Assembly (NCBI GenBank): GCA_021785655.1
Contig: JAJYET010000010.1
Location: 1-63,004 of the forward strand
Direction: 5' to 3'
From: a bacterium
Lineage (GTDB): Bacteria > Chloroflexota > Dormibacteria > Aeolococcales > Bog-877
DNA length: 63,004 bases
This document shows, piece after piece, positions 37,022 through 45,555 of this stretch. How positions within the stretch are numbered: the first letter of the stretch is position 1; the number at the start of each line of letters is the position of its first letter. The notes under the pieces were generated by a model. The model was not told where the DNA came from. It saw only the letters and a program-made list of their open reading frames with translations, and ran no database searches. The translations under genes were made by a program, and so were the position numbers.

Positions 37022-37297
37022 GTGACTGCCACCCTGGTACTCCCCACCGCCCTTCGAGAGGCGGCCGGCGGCGCCCCGGAGCTGGAGATCGCCGAGGGCA
37101 CGGTGCGCTCGGCGCTGGATCTGCTGGCCGGCACCATGCCCCTGCTCGAGCGCCGGGTGCGCGACGAGCAGGGGCGGGTGCGGCCCCACATCCGCCTCTA
37201 TCTGGGGAGCTCGGACATCGAGGACCTGCAGGGGCTGGACACCATGGTGGGAGCCGGCTCGCGGCTCTACGTGATCCCGGCGGTCTCGGGGGGCTGA
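37022..37297 (+). CDS. ThiS/MoaD-family ubiquitin-like protein
   Basis: A 91-aa beta-grasp protein: ATLVLPTALREAAGG, TVRSALDLLAGTMPLLERRV, HIRLYLGSSDIEDLQGLDT and a C terminus ending VSGG. The GG end is the site that E1-like enzymes adenylate for sulfur transfer or protein conjugation. No MoeB/ThiF, ThiG or MoaE gene is nearby. The GTG start at 37022 is preceded by GGCGGAG. Pairing with the propeller gene, rather than with thiamine or molybdopterin genes, suggests a different sulfur-carrier or protein-modifier role. Confidence 0.85.
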   Translation: MTATLVLPTALREAAGGAPELEIAEGTVRSALDLLAGTMPLLERRVRDEQGRVRPHIRLYLGSSDIEDLQGLDTMVGAGSRLYVIPAVSGG

Positions 37298-37382
37298 GGC
37301 GCCCCGCTGGCCTCCGGGTCTCCCGCCCGCTGCGTCTCAGGGGCGGACCCGGTGACCCTTCGCCCTGCCGCCGCGTCCCGGG

Positions 37383-38360
37383 TCAGGAGTCCAGGTGCGC
37401 TGGCAGTCCGAAGGCTCGGAAGATGGCCTCGCCCAGGAACACGTGCAGGACCGCGACCTTCCCACCGGACAGCTCCAGGACGTGCAATCCCCAGGGCCGG
37501 TGGCCCCCCTCTGGATCAACCCGGTACTGGCCGAAGGCGGGGCAGCCGTTGGCCGAGGTGGGCAGCATCCTGGAGCCCCGGCACTCCGCGCCCGGGCCCA
37601 GCATCCACCTGGCGATGTCCGCCGAGCCGCGGAGCCAGAGGGCGAAGGGCGGCATCATCTGGATGGCATCGTCGTGCATGAGCTGGACCAGGGCGTCGAT
37701 GTCGTAGGCCTCGAAGGCGCGCAGATAGCTTTCCGCCAGCTGGCGGTCCGCCGCCGAGACGGGCCTGCCCTCCAGGGCGGGCTGCGCTGCCAGCTTGGCT
37801 CGGGCGCGCTGCAGGGCGCTGTTCACCGCCGGTACCGAGGAGTCCAGAAGGGTCGCGATCTCCCGAGAGCGCCAGCCGAGGACGTCGCGGAGGATCAGCA
37901 CCGCCCGCTGCAGCGGGGCCAGCTGCTGCACGGCGGCGATGAAGGCCAGCCGGACCGTCTCCCGGTAAACCACCATCTCGGCCGGGTCCTCCTGGCCGGT
38001 GAGCAGGAGGGAGTCGGGCACCGGCTGCACCCAGGGGAAGTCGGTCATCATCTCGCCGAGGTAGGAGATCTCCGGGGGCGAGGATGGCCCGAGGTCCACC
38101 GGACGGGCCCTGCGGGGCTGGCTGCGCAGCAAATCCAGGCAGATGTTGGTGGCGATCCGGTAGAGCCAGGAGCGGACCGAGGACCGGCCCTCGAAGCCGG
38201 CGCGCGCCCTCCAGGCCCGGGCCAGGGTCTCCTGCACGGCGTCCTCGGCGTCGAAGACCGAGCCCAGCATCCGGTAGCAGAGGGCGGTGAGGCCGGGGCG
38301 ATGCGCCTCCAGCTCCTCCGCCGAAAGGGGGTACGGACTCTCCGAGAGCTGAACCTGCAC
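37383..38360 (-). CDS. ECF sigma factor with C-terminal SnoaL-like domain
   Basis: A 325-aa group IV sigma factor of the SigG/SigJ kind. Region 2 is at about residues 20-85 (CYRMLGSVFDAEDAVQETLA, SWLYRIATNICLDLL) and region 4 at about 150-200 (LQRAVLILRDVLGWRSREIA, PAVNSALQRARAKL). The rest is a SnoaL-like cone domain (YLRAFEAYDIDALVQLMHDD, MMPPFALWLRG). In such factors the C-terminal domain controls activity in place of an anti-sigma protein, and none is encoded here. The start is GTG. It diverges from the GNAT gene across 82 bases. Confidence 0.9.
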   Translation of the reverse strand: MQVQLSESPYPLSAEELEAHRPGLTALCYRMLGSVFDAEDAVQETLARAWRARAGFEGRSSVRSWLYRIATNICLDLLRSQPRRARPVDLGPSSPPEISYLGEMMTDFPWVQPVPDSLLLTGQEDPAEMVVYRETVRLAFIAAVQQLAPLQRAVLILRDVLGWRSREIATLLDSSVPAVNSALQRARAKLAAQPALEGRPVSAADRQLAESYLRAFEAYDIDALVQLMHDDAIQMMPPFALWLRGSADIARWMLGPGAECRGSRMLPTSANGCPAFGQYRVDPEGGHRPWGLHVLELSGGKVAVLHVFLGEAIFRAFGLPAHLDS

Positions 38361-38442
38361 CTTTGGATCCTAATCCGTCCGGGCTGATCGGGGTGGGAGC
38401 TGCCCAGGGGGACGCAGCCGCGGCTGGTAGTCTGCGGCGGAG

Positions 38443-39012
38443 ATGGCGGCGCCTCCCCCAGTTCTGCGCACCCCGCGACTGACCATGCGGCCCTTTCGGC
38501 AGGAGGACCGGGAGCCGTTCGCCAGGATAAACGCCGACCCGGAGGTCATGGAGCACTTCCTCGCGCCCCTCTCCCGGGAGGACAGCGACCGGCTGATAGA
38601 CCGCATCAACTCCGGCTTCGCCGCCCACGGCTTCGGTCTCTGGGCACTGGTCGGGGCCGCGGAGGGCCAGCTCCTCGGGTTCACCGGGCTCTCAATCCCC
38701 CGCTTCGCAGCCCCCTTCAGCCCCGCTGTGGAGATCGGCTGGCGGCTCCGGCGCAGCGCCTGGGGCCAGGGGCTGGCCACCGAAGCGGCCACCGCCGCCC
38801 TGGACTTCGGGTTCGGATCAGCCGGGCTGGAGGAGGTGGTCTCATTCACCAGCGTCGGCAACATCCGCTCCCAGGCGGTGATGCGCCGGCTGGGGATGAC
38901 CCACGATCCCGGAGACGACTTCCAGCATCCCCTGGTGCCGCCGGGCCACCCCCTCGCCCCGCACCTCTTGTTCCGGATCTCCCGGGAGAGGTGGGTGGGC
39001 AGGCGCCGCTGA
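38443..39012 (+). CDS. RimJ/RimL-type GNAT N-acetyltransferase
   Basis: A 189-aa acetyltransferase: LRTPRLTMRPFRQEDREPFA at the start, EIGWRLRRSAWGQGLATEA with the acetyl-CoA loop (W-G-x-G-L-A), and FTSVGNIRSQAVMRRLGMTH at the end. This is the subfamily that acetylates ribosomal protein N termini or small amines; the substrate cannot be told. A TAGTCT at 38428-38433 ends 9 bases before the ATG, so the message may be leaderless or nearly so. Confidence 0.92.
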   Translation: MAAPPPVLRTPRLTMRPFRQEDREPFARINADPEVMEHFLAPLSREDSDRLIDRINSGFAAHGFGLWALVGAAEGQLLGFTGLSIPRFAAPFSPAVEIGWRLRRSAWGQGLATEAATAALDFGFGSAGLEEVVSFTSVGNIRSQAVMRRLGMTHDPGDDFQHPLVPPGHPLAPHLLFRISRERWVGRRR

Positions 39013-39051
39013 CCGAGCCGCCCGCCGCGCCCAGCCCCTGTCGATGGGGCC

Positions 39052-39600
39052 CTACCCGAGGCTGGCGGCCAGTGCCTCGTAGGCGGGGATGAGGACCCCC
39101 CATCGCGCTTCGGTGTCGCCGCGAGCCCTCCCCGCCAGGTGGCCCGCGAGGTTCTCCACGTGGATCTGCCAGCCGGCTCCGTAGGCGGCGAGCGCCTCCA
39201 GCGGAAGACCTCGTACCTCCACCATGGTGGTGGTCCCGTCTCCATCCGCCTCCAGCCGAACCTCAAGGAGCGAATCGAAGGGGGCGGCCCCCCTCCCCCG
39301 CCGCCAGGACTCCTCCGACTCCCGGGACGTCACAGAGAGCCGCTGGGGCGGCTCGCACCGCATGACCCGGCCGGTGCCCTCCCAGTCGTCCGCCTCGACG
39401 AAGATCCGAAACTCCCCTCCCGGGCGCAGGTCGCCCGCCACCTGGGAGTGCCACCGCGCGAGGCGGCTGGGGTCGGTGATCGCCGACCAGACTTCATCGA
39501 TCGAGGCTGCCAGGCGCTCCTGTAGGCGCACCACCCCCCTCCCGTCCGCCGAACTCAAGGCTCCGAGGATCCGGGGCCCCTCTGATGCGACCGGTTGCAT
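39052..39600 (-). CDS. SRPBCC/AHSA1-domain protein
   Basis: A START-like fold protein of 182 aa: VRLQERLAASIDEVWSAITD, SRLARWHSQVAGDLRPGGEF and the closing GWQIHVENLAGHLAGRA are typical of the AHSA1 (activator of Hsp90 ATPase-like) group, often annotated as polyketide cyclase-like or stress proteins that bind hydrophobic ligands. The ATG at 39600 has a strong GAGGAGGAG. The gene converges with the GNAT gene over 39 bases. Role unknown. Confidence 0.88.
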   Translation of the reverse strand: MQPVASEGPRILGALSSADGRGVVRLQERLAASIDEVWSAITDPSRLARWHSQVAGDLRPGGEFRIFVEADDWEGTGRVMRCEPPQRLSVTSRESEESWRRGRGAAPFDSLLEVRLEADGDGTTTMVEVRGLPLEALAAYGAGWQIHVENLAGHLAGRARGDTEARWGVLIPAYEALAASLG

Positions 39601-39949
39601 GGTGTCTCCTCCTCTCCTGGTTCCGATCCTGTCATCCAAGACGCCGCCAGGAGCCGAAATCATCGCTGATCCCTCGGATCCGAGGGTAGTCGGGGCTGGA
39701 TTTGAGCCCGCCCCTCCTCCGCGAGGGCCCCGGCTCAGGCCGCCCCCGGTGCACTCCCCTCACGGACCGGCGGCAGATTATCGCCTGGGTGGCGACGTGG
39801 TCCTCCCCGCGGGCTGAAGGACCACCTGCAGCTGCCGGACTCGGCCTTCGCCGCCATGCCGGCGGTGTTCCAGAGCGGCCATCACCCCGGTGACGGTCCT
39901 CAACTGACCCGGCGGCAGCTGACTATTCGGACGGACTCCGCCGGCTGCA

Positions 39950-40618
39950 CCGAGGCCTTGGTTCCGAGTCGCCGGTAGCGCGACCAGGAGCCGCCGGCGG
40001 CCCAAGGCCAGATCCTCGGCGCTCAGGGTGGGGACCGAGCTGTGCAGGAGGTACTGGCCGTCCGAGATGCCGGTCGACGAACACCGTGCCCTGGTCGATC
40101 TGCAGCAAACCCTGGGGGGGTCGGCGCACCGACCGTGCCCTCCCGGGCTTCGTTCGCAGCTGTCCCAGCGGCTCGGAGCGATTGCTCGGCGTCAGCCGAT
40201 CGCCCGGGACGTTCAGCTCCTCCGGCGGCTGGAGGGGCCGCTCGCGGCCCGCTCAGTCCCGAACGGCCTCTTCGGGGTGGCGGCAGCTCACTGACCGGAC
40301 CCGCATCGTGACTTGCTCCCGCACAACGTCCTGGGTCTCCAAGGTGTCGCGCACCTTCAGGTGGCGCCCTGGCGAGACAGGGCCGCCAGTGCCTCCTGGT
40401 CATTGTCCCGCAGCGTCTCGCCCAGGATGTAGCGCCCCCCCGGCCCGCTGCAGGTGGCGCCGGTTCTCCTTCGAGCACAACCCGGTGTCGCCCGCCCCTA
40501 CCACCCGGCCCAGCTTCCACTCCAGGTGGTCGTGGGCTACTTGCAGGTAGGGGGCCCTGGAACCGTCACCGAGGCGGGACGCGGTGGTCCGCAGGTAGAC
40601 GGGAGAAGCCCACACCAC
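39950..40618 (-). pseudogene. Decayed IS1634-type (IS4-like DDE) transposase
   Basis: On the minus strand, pieces of one transposase can be read in changing frames: VYLRTTASRLGDGS..PYLQVAHDH (the N terminus), then GDTGLCSKENRRHLQRAGG, RYILGETLRDNDQEALAALS, LKVRDTLETQDVV, RHPEEAVRD followed by a stop, LRTKPG..PPQGLLQID, and DGQYLLHSSVPTLSAEDLAL. In order these match IS1634-family transposases, but the N terminus joins directly to the later part, so roughly 200 central residues with a catalytic Asp are gone, and several frameshifts and stops are present. I saw no terminal inverted repeats. It is dead, and marks this area as an old insertion site. Confidence 0.75.
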
Positions 40619-40795
40619 CTTGCCTTGGGTGCGAAGTGTGAGGGACCACGTCCCTGGCAGCTATGCGATCCGCTCCGGAAACCGCCACCCCACCCTTCCC
40701 CACTTCGACTGGGCCCCGACCACGCCCCCTCGAGGTCCCCCAAATGCGGAAGGCCGGCGTCCTGGCGCACCTGCTTCCCGAGTACGATTTGTTCT

Positions 40796-41206
40796 ATGGC
40801 CGACCCGACCCCGTACGTGCATTTCCCCGGCACCGCTCGTGAGGCCCTGACGTTCTACGGTGACCTCTTCGGCTGTCGAGTTCAGTTGCACACCTTCGCG
40901 GAGTTCAACCGGTCAGACGGTCCGGCCGATGCCATCGCCCACGGCGGCCTAACCGGGGGACCCGTGGCGCTGTCCGGCTCTGACGTGTCCGGGGACGAGC
41001 GCCCACTCCGATCGGAAGGCATGATGCTGGCCCTGCTTGGTACGGCTGCTCCCTCCACTCTGCGCACCTGGTTTGCCCGGCTGAGTGAAGGTGGCCGGGT
41101 CGTGGACGACTTGCAGAAGCGGCCCTGGGGCGCATCCGACGGTCAAGTCATCGACCGTTATGGTCTCCACTGGCTCATCGGGTTCGAAGGTGACGAGAGC
41201 GACTGA
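40796..41206 (+). CDS. VOC-family (PhnB/glyoxalase-like) protein
   Basis: A 136-aa protein with the PhnB-like beta-alpha-beta-beta-beta pattern: TPYVHFPGTAREALTFYGDL at the start, then MLALLGTAAP, LSEGGRVVDDLQKRPWGASD and the end DRYGLHWLIGF. Such proteins are common, often called 3-demethylubiquinone methyltransferase-like, with unknown ligand. The ATG at 40796 lies 7 bases after a TACGAT, which suggests a leaderless message; there is no ribosome binding site. Confidence 0.82.
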   Translation: MADPTPYVHFPGTAREALTFYGDLFGCRVQLHTFAEFNRSDGPADAIAHGGLTGGPVALSGSDVSGDERPLRSEGMMLALLGTAAPSTLRTWFARLSEGGRVVDDLQKRPWGASDGQVIDRYGLHWLIGFEGDESD

Positions 41207-41627
41207 GAGCGGCCATCCGTGAGAGCTGCCCGGACCGGCCACGGACCGTCCCCGGCACGAGGCGGCTGCGCACGGAATAGCTGACAGGTCACGGGTCTCC
41301 CGCATCCATAGCAGTGCTCCTGAACCCGGCCCGCCCTGAGCTCCCCTCGCCGGAACTCTCCCGGGAACCCGTAGCGGTCCGGACCTCCGGGCTGGGGAAC
41401 GAAAGACCACGCGAAGGTGGGAGTGGGGCGTGAGAGGGGGGCCGTCCCATGCCCGATCGGAGGTGCGCCATGTCGAACGGCAGTGTGCCTCGGGGAGTCG
41501 ACCGCACGGCCACGCCGGGAGCTTGTCGCTTTTCGCTCCGATCGTGTCACCGACATCCGGTGTCGGCCGTCCTGACTTCGGCGCTGAACTGGCGTGATCC
41601 CCGGACCCGGTGATACCGTTCGCGGGG
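41207..41627. other. Intergenic region of about 420 bases
   Basis: Nothing recognisable as a gene. Reading frames here have no family signature. The part next to the cyclase start is presumed to hold its promoter; a TGATAC at 41611-41616 is the only -10-like string, with no -35. Confidence 0.4.
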
Positions 41628-44600
41628 ATGAGCGCTGCCAATCCCGGGGCCGGATCCAGCCGGGTCCTGTGCGTCTCCTGCGGGGAGGACATCCCCGCGA
41701 GCAGCCGTTTCTGTCCCCAGTGCGGGGTGGAATTGGGACGGACCTGTCCCGCCTGCGGAGTGCTGACCGGCACTCAGGCCCGCTTCTGCAGCTCCTGCGG
41801 GGCTCCGCTCCCAGCCGAACCGCCCCGGGCCCAGGAGGAGGTCGTCAGCCCGCCGGTCCGAGAGAAGGATGCGGCAGGACGGCGGGTGGTGACTGTGCTC
41901 TTCGCGGATCTGGTGGGTTTCACGCCCCTCGCCGAGGGCGAGGACCCCGAGGTCCTGCGGGAGTTCCTCAGCGGTTACTTCGATCTGGCCCGGACGGTTA
42001 TCACCCGAACCGGCGGGGTGGTCGAGAAATTCATCGGGGATGCGGTGATGGCGGTGTGGGGGGCCACCACCGCCCAGCAGGACGATGCCGAGCAGGCGGT
42101 CCGCGCCGGGCTGGAGCTGGTGACCGAGGTGGCCGCCTACGGGGAGCAGCGCGGGAGATCAGGACTCAGCACCAGGGTGGGAGTGGCGACCGGTGCCGTG
42201 GCGACCTGGTCTCGGCCCGGGGAGGGACTGGTGGTGGGAGACCGGGTGAACCTGGCCAGCCGGGTGCAGGCGGCGGCCGATCCCGGGACGGTGTTCGTGG
42301 ACGGCGCCACCCGGGAGGTCAGCCAGGCCGGCCTCGAGTACCTGGCCGCGGGGACGCACTCGCTCAAGGGGATATCCGAGCCCGTGAATCTGTGGCGGGC
42401 GGTCAGGGTTCTGGCGCGGCGTGGTGGCGCCGGCCGCTCCGGCGGCTGGGAAGCTCCCTTCGTCGGGCGAGCTCGCGAGCTGGCCTGGTGCAAGGACCTG
42501 TTCCACGATGTCTCCGACCGCCGCCGGGCGCGGCTGCTCTCGATCACCGGCCAGGCCGGGGTGGGCAAGTCCCGCCTCACCTGGGAGCTGGAGAAGTACC
42601 TGGACGGACTCCAGTCGGACACCTTCTGGCACCGCGGGCGCTGTCTGGCCTACGGCGACGGCGTGGCCTTCTGGCCACTGGCTGAGATGATGCGCACCCG
42701 CCTCGGGCTGCAGGACGAGGAGAACCTATCCCGCGAGGGGTTGGGAGCCGGGATCGATCGCGGGCTGGCGGCGCTGGCCCTGCCCGCCGGGGAACTTCCC
42801 GAACTCAGGGAGGCGCTGGCTGTGCTCCTGGGACTGGAGGGAGCCGAGGTGGAGCGCGCCCAGCTGTTCGCGAGTTGGCGGCGAATCTTCGAATTGCTGG
42901 GAGAGCGCGGCACGGTGGTCATGGTCATCGACGACTGTCAGTGGGCGGACAGCGGACTCCTCGAATTCGTGGAGTCGCTCCTGGACTGGTCGGCCAACGC
43001 TCCCCTGCTGATAATCACCCTGGCCCGCCCCGAGCTCGGCGAACGTCACCCCGGGTGGGGGACGGGACGGCCCACCGCCACCGCGCTGGCGCTCGAGCCG
43101 CTGGCCCCAGAAGAGATGTCGGAGCTGCTGGAGGGCCTGGTGCCGGGACTGCCCGCCCCGACGATCGCCAGGATCGTGGGGGCGGCCGAAGGCATCCCCC
43201 TGTATGCCGTGGAGCTCGTCCGGGCGCTGGCGGAGCGCGGCAGCCTCGCCCGCCGCGGGGAGCGCTACGCGCTGGTCGGAGAGGTCGGGGAGCTGCCTGT
43301 ACCCGCCTCCCTAACCGCGCTCCTGGCCGCTCGCCTGGACACCCTGAGCCCGAGGTCGCGAGCGCTGGCGAGCAGGCTCTCGGTGTTCGCCGGGGCGATC
43401 CCCCCGGCGGCGGCTCGGGAGGTCGCGGGGATGCCTGAGGCGGAGATGGAAGCGAGCCTGGCCGAGCTTCGCCGCGCGGAGGTGCTGGCGGTCCGGACCG
43501 ACGCCCTGGCCGCCGACCGGGGCCAGTTCGTCTTCACCCAGGGTCTGCTGCGGACGGCCGCCTACGACCGGCTGGGCCGGGGGGAGCGGCGGGCGGCCCA
43601 CCTCGACGCCGCCAGGTACCTGCAGAGCTCCCTTCCGGACTCCGGCCTCGAGGTGGCCGAGGCCGTCGCCATGCACCTCGAGGCTGCGCTCGAGGCCACG
43701 GCAGCCGGCGATGATGCCACTTCCCTGCGGGCGTCGGCAGCCGAGGCGTTCGCCAGGGCCGGTGCCAGAGCGCGTGCTGTGGGGGCCCCGGCGTCGTCCC
43801 AGCGCTCCTACCAGCGAGCGCGCCGGCTGGCCCCGGAGAGCCGGGATGCGATCACCTGGCAGATCCAGGCCGCGGAAGCCGCCGCCGACAGTGGCGACTA
43901 TGGGGCGGCTCTCGAGGAGGCTGCCAGCCCGGCGGCCCTGCTCGACCCCACCTCCCCCGAGGGCACGAGCCTCGCCATCCTCCGGACTCGAGCGCTCACC
44001 CGTCAGGGGCGCATCGACGAGGCGGTCGAGGAGCTGCGGCGAGCTCTGCAGGCGAGAGCGGGGCTCGACCCCGACGAACAGTCGGCGCGTTTGCACGGTG
44101 AGTTCGCCTCGCTTCTCTTCAGCGCCGGCCAGTTGGAGTCCGCCGACGCTGAGGCCGAGCTCGCCCTTGCCGAGGGCCAGGCCTTCCAGGTCCCCCTCGC
44201 GGTGGCCCGGGGGGCCGAGGCGAAGGGGTGGGTCCTGGCAGTAGATGGTCGGGTCGAGGAAGCGCTGTTGCACCTGGAGTGGTGCGCTCGGCTGATCACC
44301 ACCCATGGGTCCCTGCGCGATCAGGCGCGGGTGATCATGAATGTGGGGGACCTTGAGGCCCAGTACGACCGCCCAGGAGCCATGGGGCACTTCGAGTCCG
44401 CCGCCGCCCTCTGCCGCCGGGCCGGCGCTCGTGACCTCCTCCCCACCGCCGTGTCCAACCTGGCCTGGGTCTGGGGCCTCACCGGAAGATGGCGGGAGGC
44501 GGAGCAGCTCGCCTCCGAGCTGCTGGCGGACCTGTCCCCGGTGGTGGACCGCGCCGTCCTGCTCCTGAGCGTGGCGTTCATCCCGCTTTGGCGCGGGGAC

Positions 44601-45221
44601 GTCGAGATGGCGGCGCAGCAGCTCTCGGCCGCCATGCCACTTCCCTCCGGGATCGAGATCCAGCTGAAGGCGGAGGCGGACGGGATCGACTGCGGCATCA
44701 AGCTGGCGCAGGGCAGGCCGCGGGACGCGCTGGCGGTCGCGGAGCCGGTGCTCGCCTCCCACATCAACGCTCTCGGGATCAGCCATCAGGCAGTTCGCCA
44801 GCTCTGGACGGACGCGGTGGAGGCGGCGCTCCGGTGCGGCTCTCACGAGCTGGCCGGCCGCTGGCTCGCGGAGATGGCGAGCCGTCCGCCGGGGCTGGTA
44901 CCGCCCTACCTGACCAGCCAGCTGGCCCGGCTGGGCGGCATCAGCGCGGCGGAAAGCAAGGAATACCGTGAGGCAGATTCCCTTCTCGCCCGTGCGGCCG
45001 AGGGCTTTGAGAAGCTGGGCTACCCGTACTGGCGGGCCCGTGCCCAGCTCGACCGGGCCCGGGTGCTCGCCGCCCTCGGTGACGGCGGCGCGGCCCCCCT
45101 TTCGGCCGCGGCGGCGGCCACCTTCCAGGATCTAGGCGCCTCCGGCTGGCAGCACGAGGCACTCGGGGTAGCCGGAGACGCAAGCCTCGTGACGGCAGCT
45201 GGATCCCAAGGCCTGGACTGA
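41628..45221 (+). CDS. Class III adenylate/guanylate cyclase with zinc ribbons, AAA-type ATPase and TPR region
   Basis: A 1197-aa signalling protein. Residues about 10-60 hold zinc-ribbon cysteine pairs (CVSCGEDI, FCPQCGVE, CPACGVL, FCSSCGAPL). Residues about 85-260 are a class III cyclase: metal-binding Asp in VLFADLVGFTPLAEG and EKFIGDAVMAVWGA, and the Asn-Arg pair in VVGDRVNLASRVQAAAD. From about 275 to 620 there is an ATPase of the AAA/MalT type: P-loop in SITGQAGVGKSRLTWELE, Walker B in VVMVIDDCQWADSG. The rest is helical and Ala/Glu-rich, TPR-like. The catalytic residues look intact, so it should make cAMP (or cGMP) under control of the ATPase-TPR part. A cyclic-nucleotide-binding gene lies 2.8 kb downstream. 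Confidence 0.9.
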   Translation: MSAANPGAGSSRVLCVSCGEDIPASSRFCPQCGVELGRTCPACGVLTGTQARFCSSCGAPLPAEPPRAQEEVVSPPVREKDAAGRRVVTVLFADLVGFTPLAEGEDPEVLREFLSGYFDLARTVITRTGGVVEKFIGDAVMAVWGATTAQQDDAEQAVRAGLELVTEVAAYGEQRGRSGLSTRVGVATGAVATWSRPGEGLVVGDRVNLASRVQAAADPGTVFVDGATREVSQAGLEYLAAGTHSLKGISEPVNLWRAVRVLARRGGAGRSGGWEAPFVGRARELAWCKDLFHDVSDRRRARLLSITGQAGVGKSRLTWELEKYLDGLQSDTFWHRGRCLAYGDGVAFWPLAEMMRTRLGLQDEENLSREGLGAGIDRGLAALALPAGELPELREALAVLLGLEGAEVERAQLFASWRRIFELLGERGTVVMVIDDCQWADSGLLEFVESLLDWSANAPLLIITLARPELGERHPGWGTGRPTATALALEPLAPEEMSELLEGLVPGLPAPTIARIVGAAEGIPLYAVELVRALAERGSLARRGERYALVGEVGELPVPASLTALLAARLDTLSPRSRALASRLSVFAGAIPPAAAREVAGMPEAEMEASLAELRRAEVLAVRTDALAADRGQFVFTQGLLRTAAYDRLGRGERRAAHLDAARYLQSSLPDSGLEVAEAVAMHLEAALEATAAGDDATSLRASAAEAFARAGARARAVGAPASSQRSYQRARRLAPESRDAITWQIQAAEAAADSGDYGAALEEAASPAALLDPTSPEGTSLAILRTRALTRQGRIDEAVEELRRALQARAGLDPDEQSARLHGEFASLLFSAGQLESADAEAELALAEGQAFQVPLAVARGAEAKGWVLAVDGRVEEALLHLEWCARLITTHGSLRDQARVIMNVGDLEAQYDRPGAMGHFESAAALCRRAGARDLLPTAVSNLAWVWGLTGRWREAEQLASELLADLSPVVDRAVLLLSVAFIPLWRGDVEMAAQQLSAAMPLPSGIEIQLKAEADGIDCGIKLAQGRPRDALAVAEPVLASHINALGISHQAVRQLWTDAVEAALRCGSHELAGRWLAEMASRPPGLVPPYLTSQLARLGGISAAESKEYREADSLLARAAEGFEKLGYPYWRARAQLDRARVLAALGDGGAAPLSAAAAATFQDLGASGWQHEALGVAGDASLVTAAGSQGLD

Positions 45222-45555
45222 TTGGAAACCGCGGGGCTTCGGGCCCACCGCGGACCGCCCAGCCCCCCACCAGTCCAGCCCGGCTGCCCCCCTGGCCCCG
45301 GCCGGCGGGACTCAGCAGCCACCCTCTCCGGGAACCAGGCCACCGCTGCCGACCGCGGGCCGAGCTCCTCATGAATGCGCCGGGTGGGCGTACTCTTGCG
45401 CAGGGCGCCTGCCACGCCAGCGGAGCAGACGAGGCCGACCGGGTGCAGGGGCGCGTCCTATAGGCCGGGCCGCCTTGCGGTTCGCCTGCCAAGGACCCAT
45501 AATCCCGCCCCAGTGCCGCAGGAGCACCTCAGTCGAAGCGAAGGGGACCCACCCA
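45222..45555. other. Intergenic region of about 330 bases after the cyclase gene
   Basis: It holds a GC-rich hairpin just after the stop (CCGCGG repeated around 45231-45256) that may end transcription, and a candidate promoter at 45475-45503 for the next operon. No gene is seen. Confidence 0.45.
45475..45503 (+). promoter_or_regulatory. Candidate promoter of the split dikinase operon
   Basis: TTGCGG (45475-45480), a 17-base spacer and CATAAT (45498-45503, five of six matches) lie 52 bases before the GTG of the next gene. Pattern only. Confidence 0.35.

Noticed and set aside
40949..41773. A 274-aa minus-strand frame across the VOC gene and the gap before the cyclase
   Set aside because: It overlaps the antisense of two recognised genes and has no domain signature.
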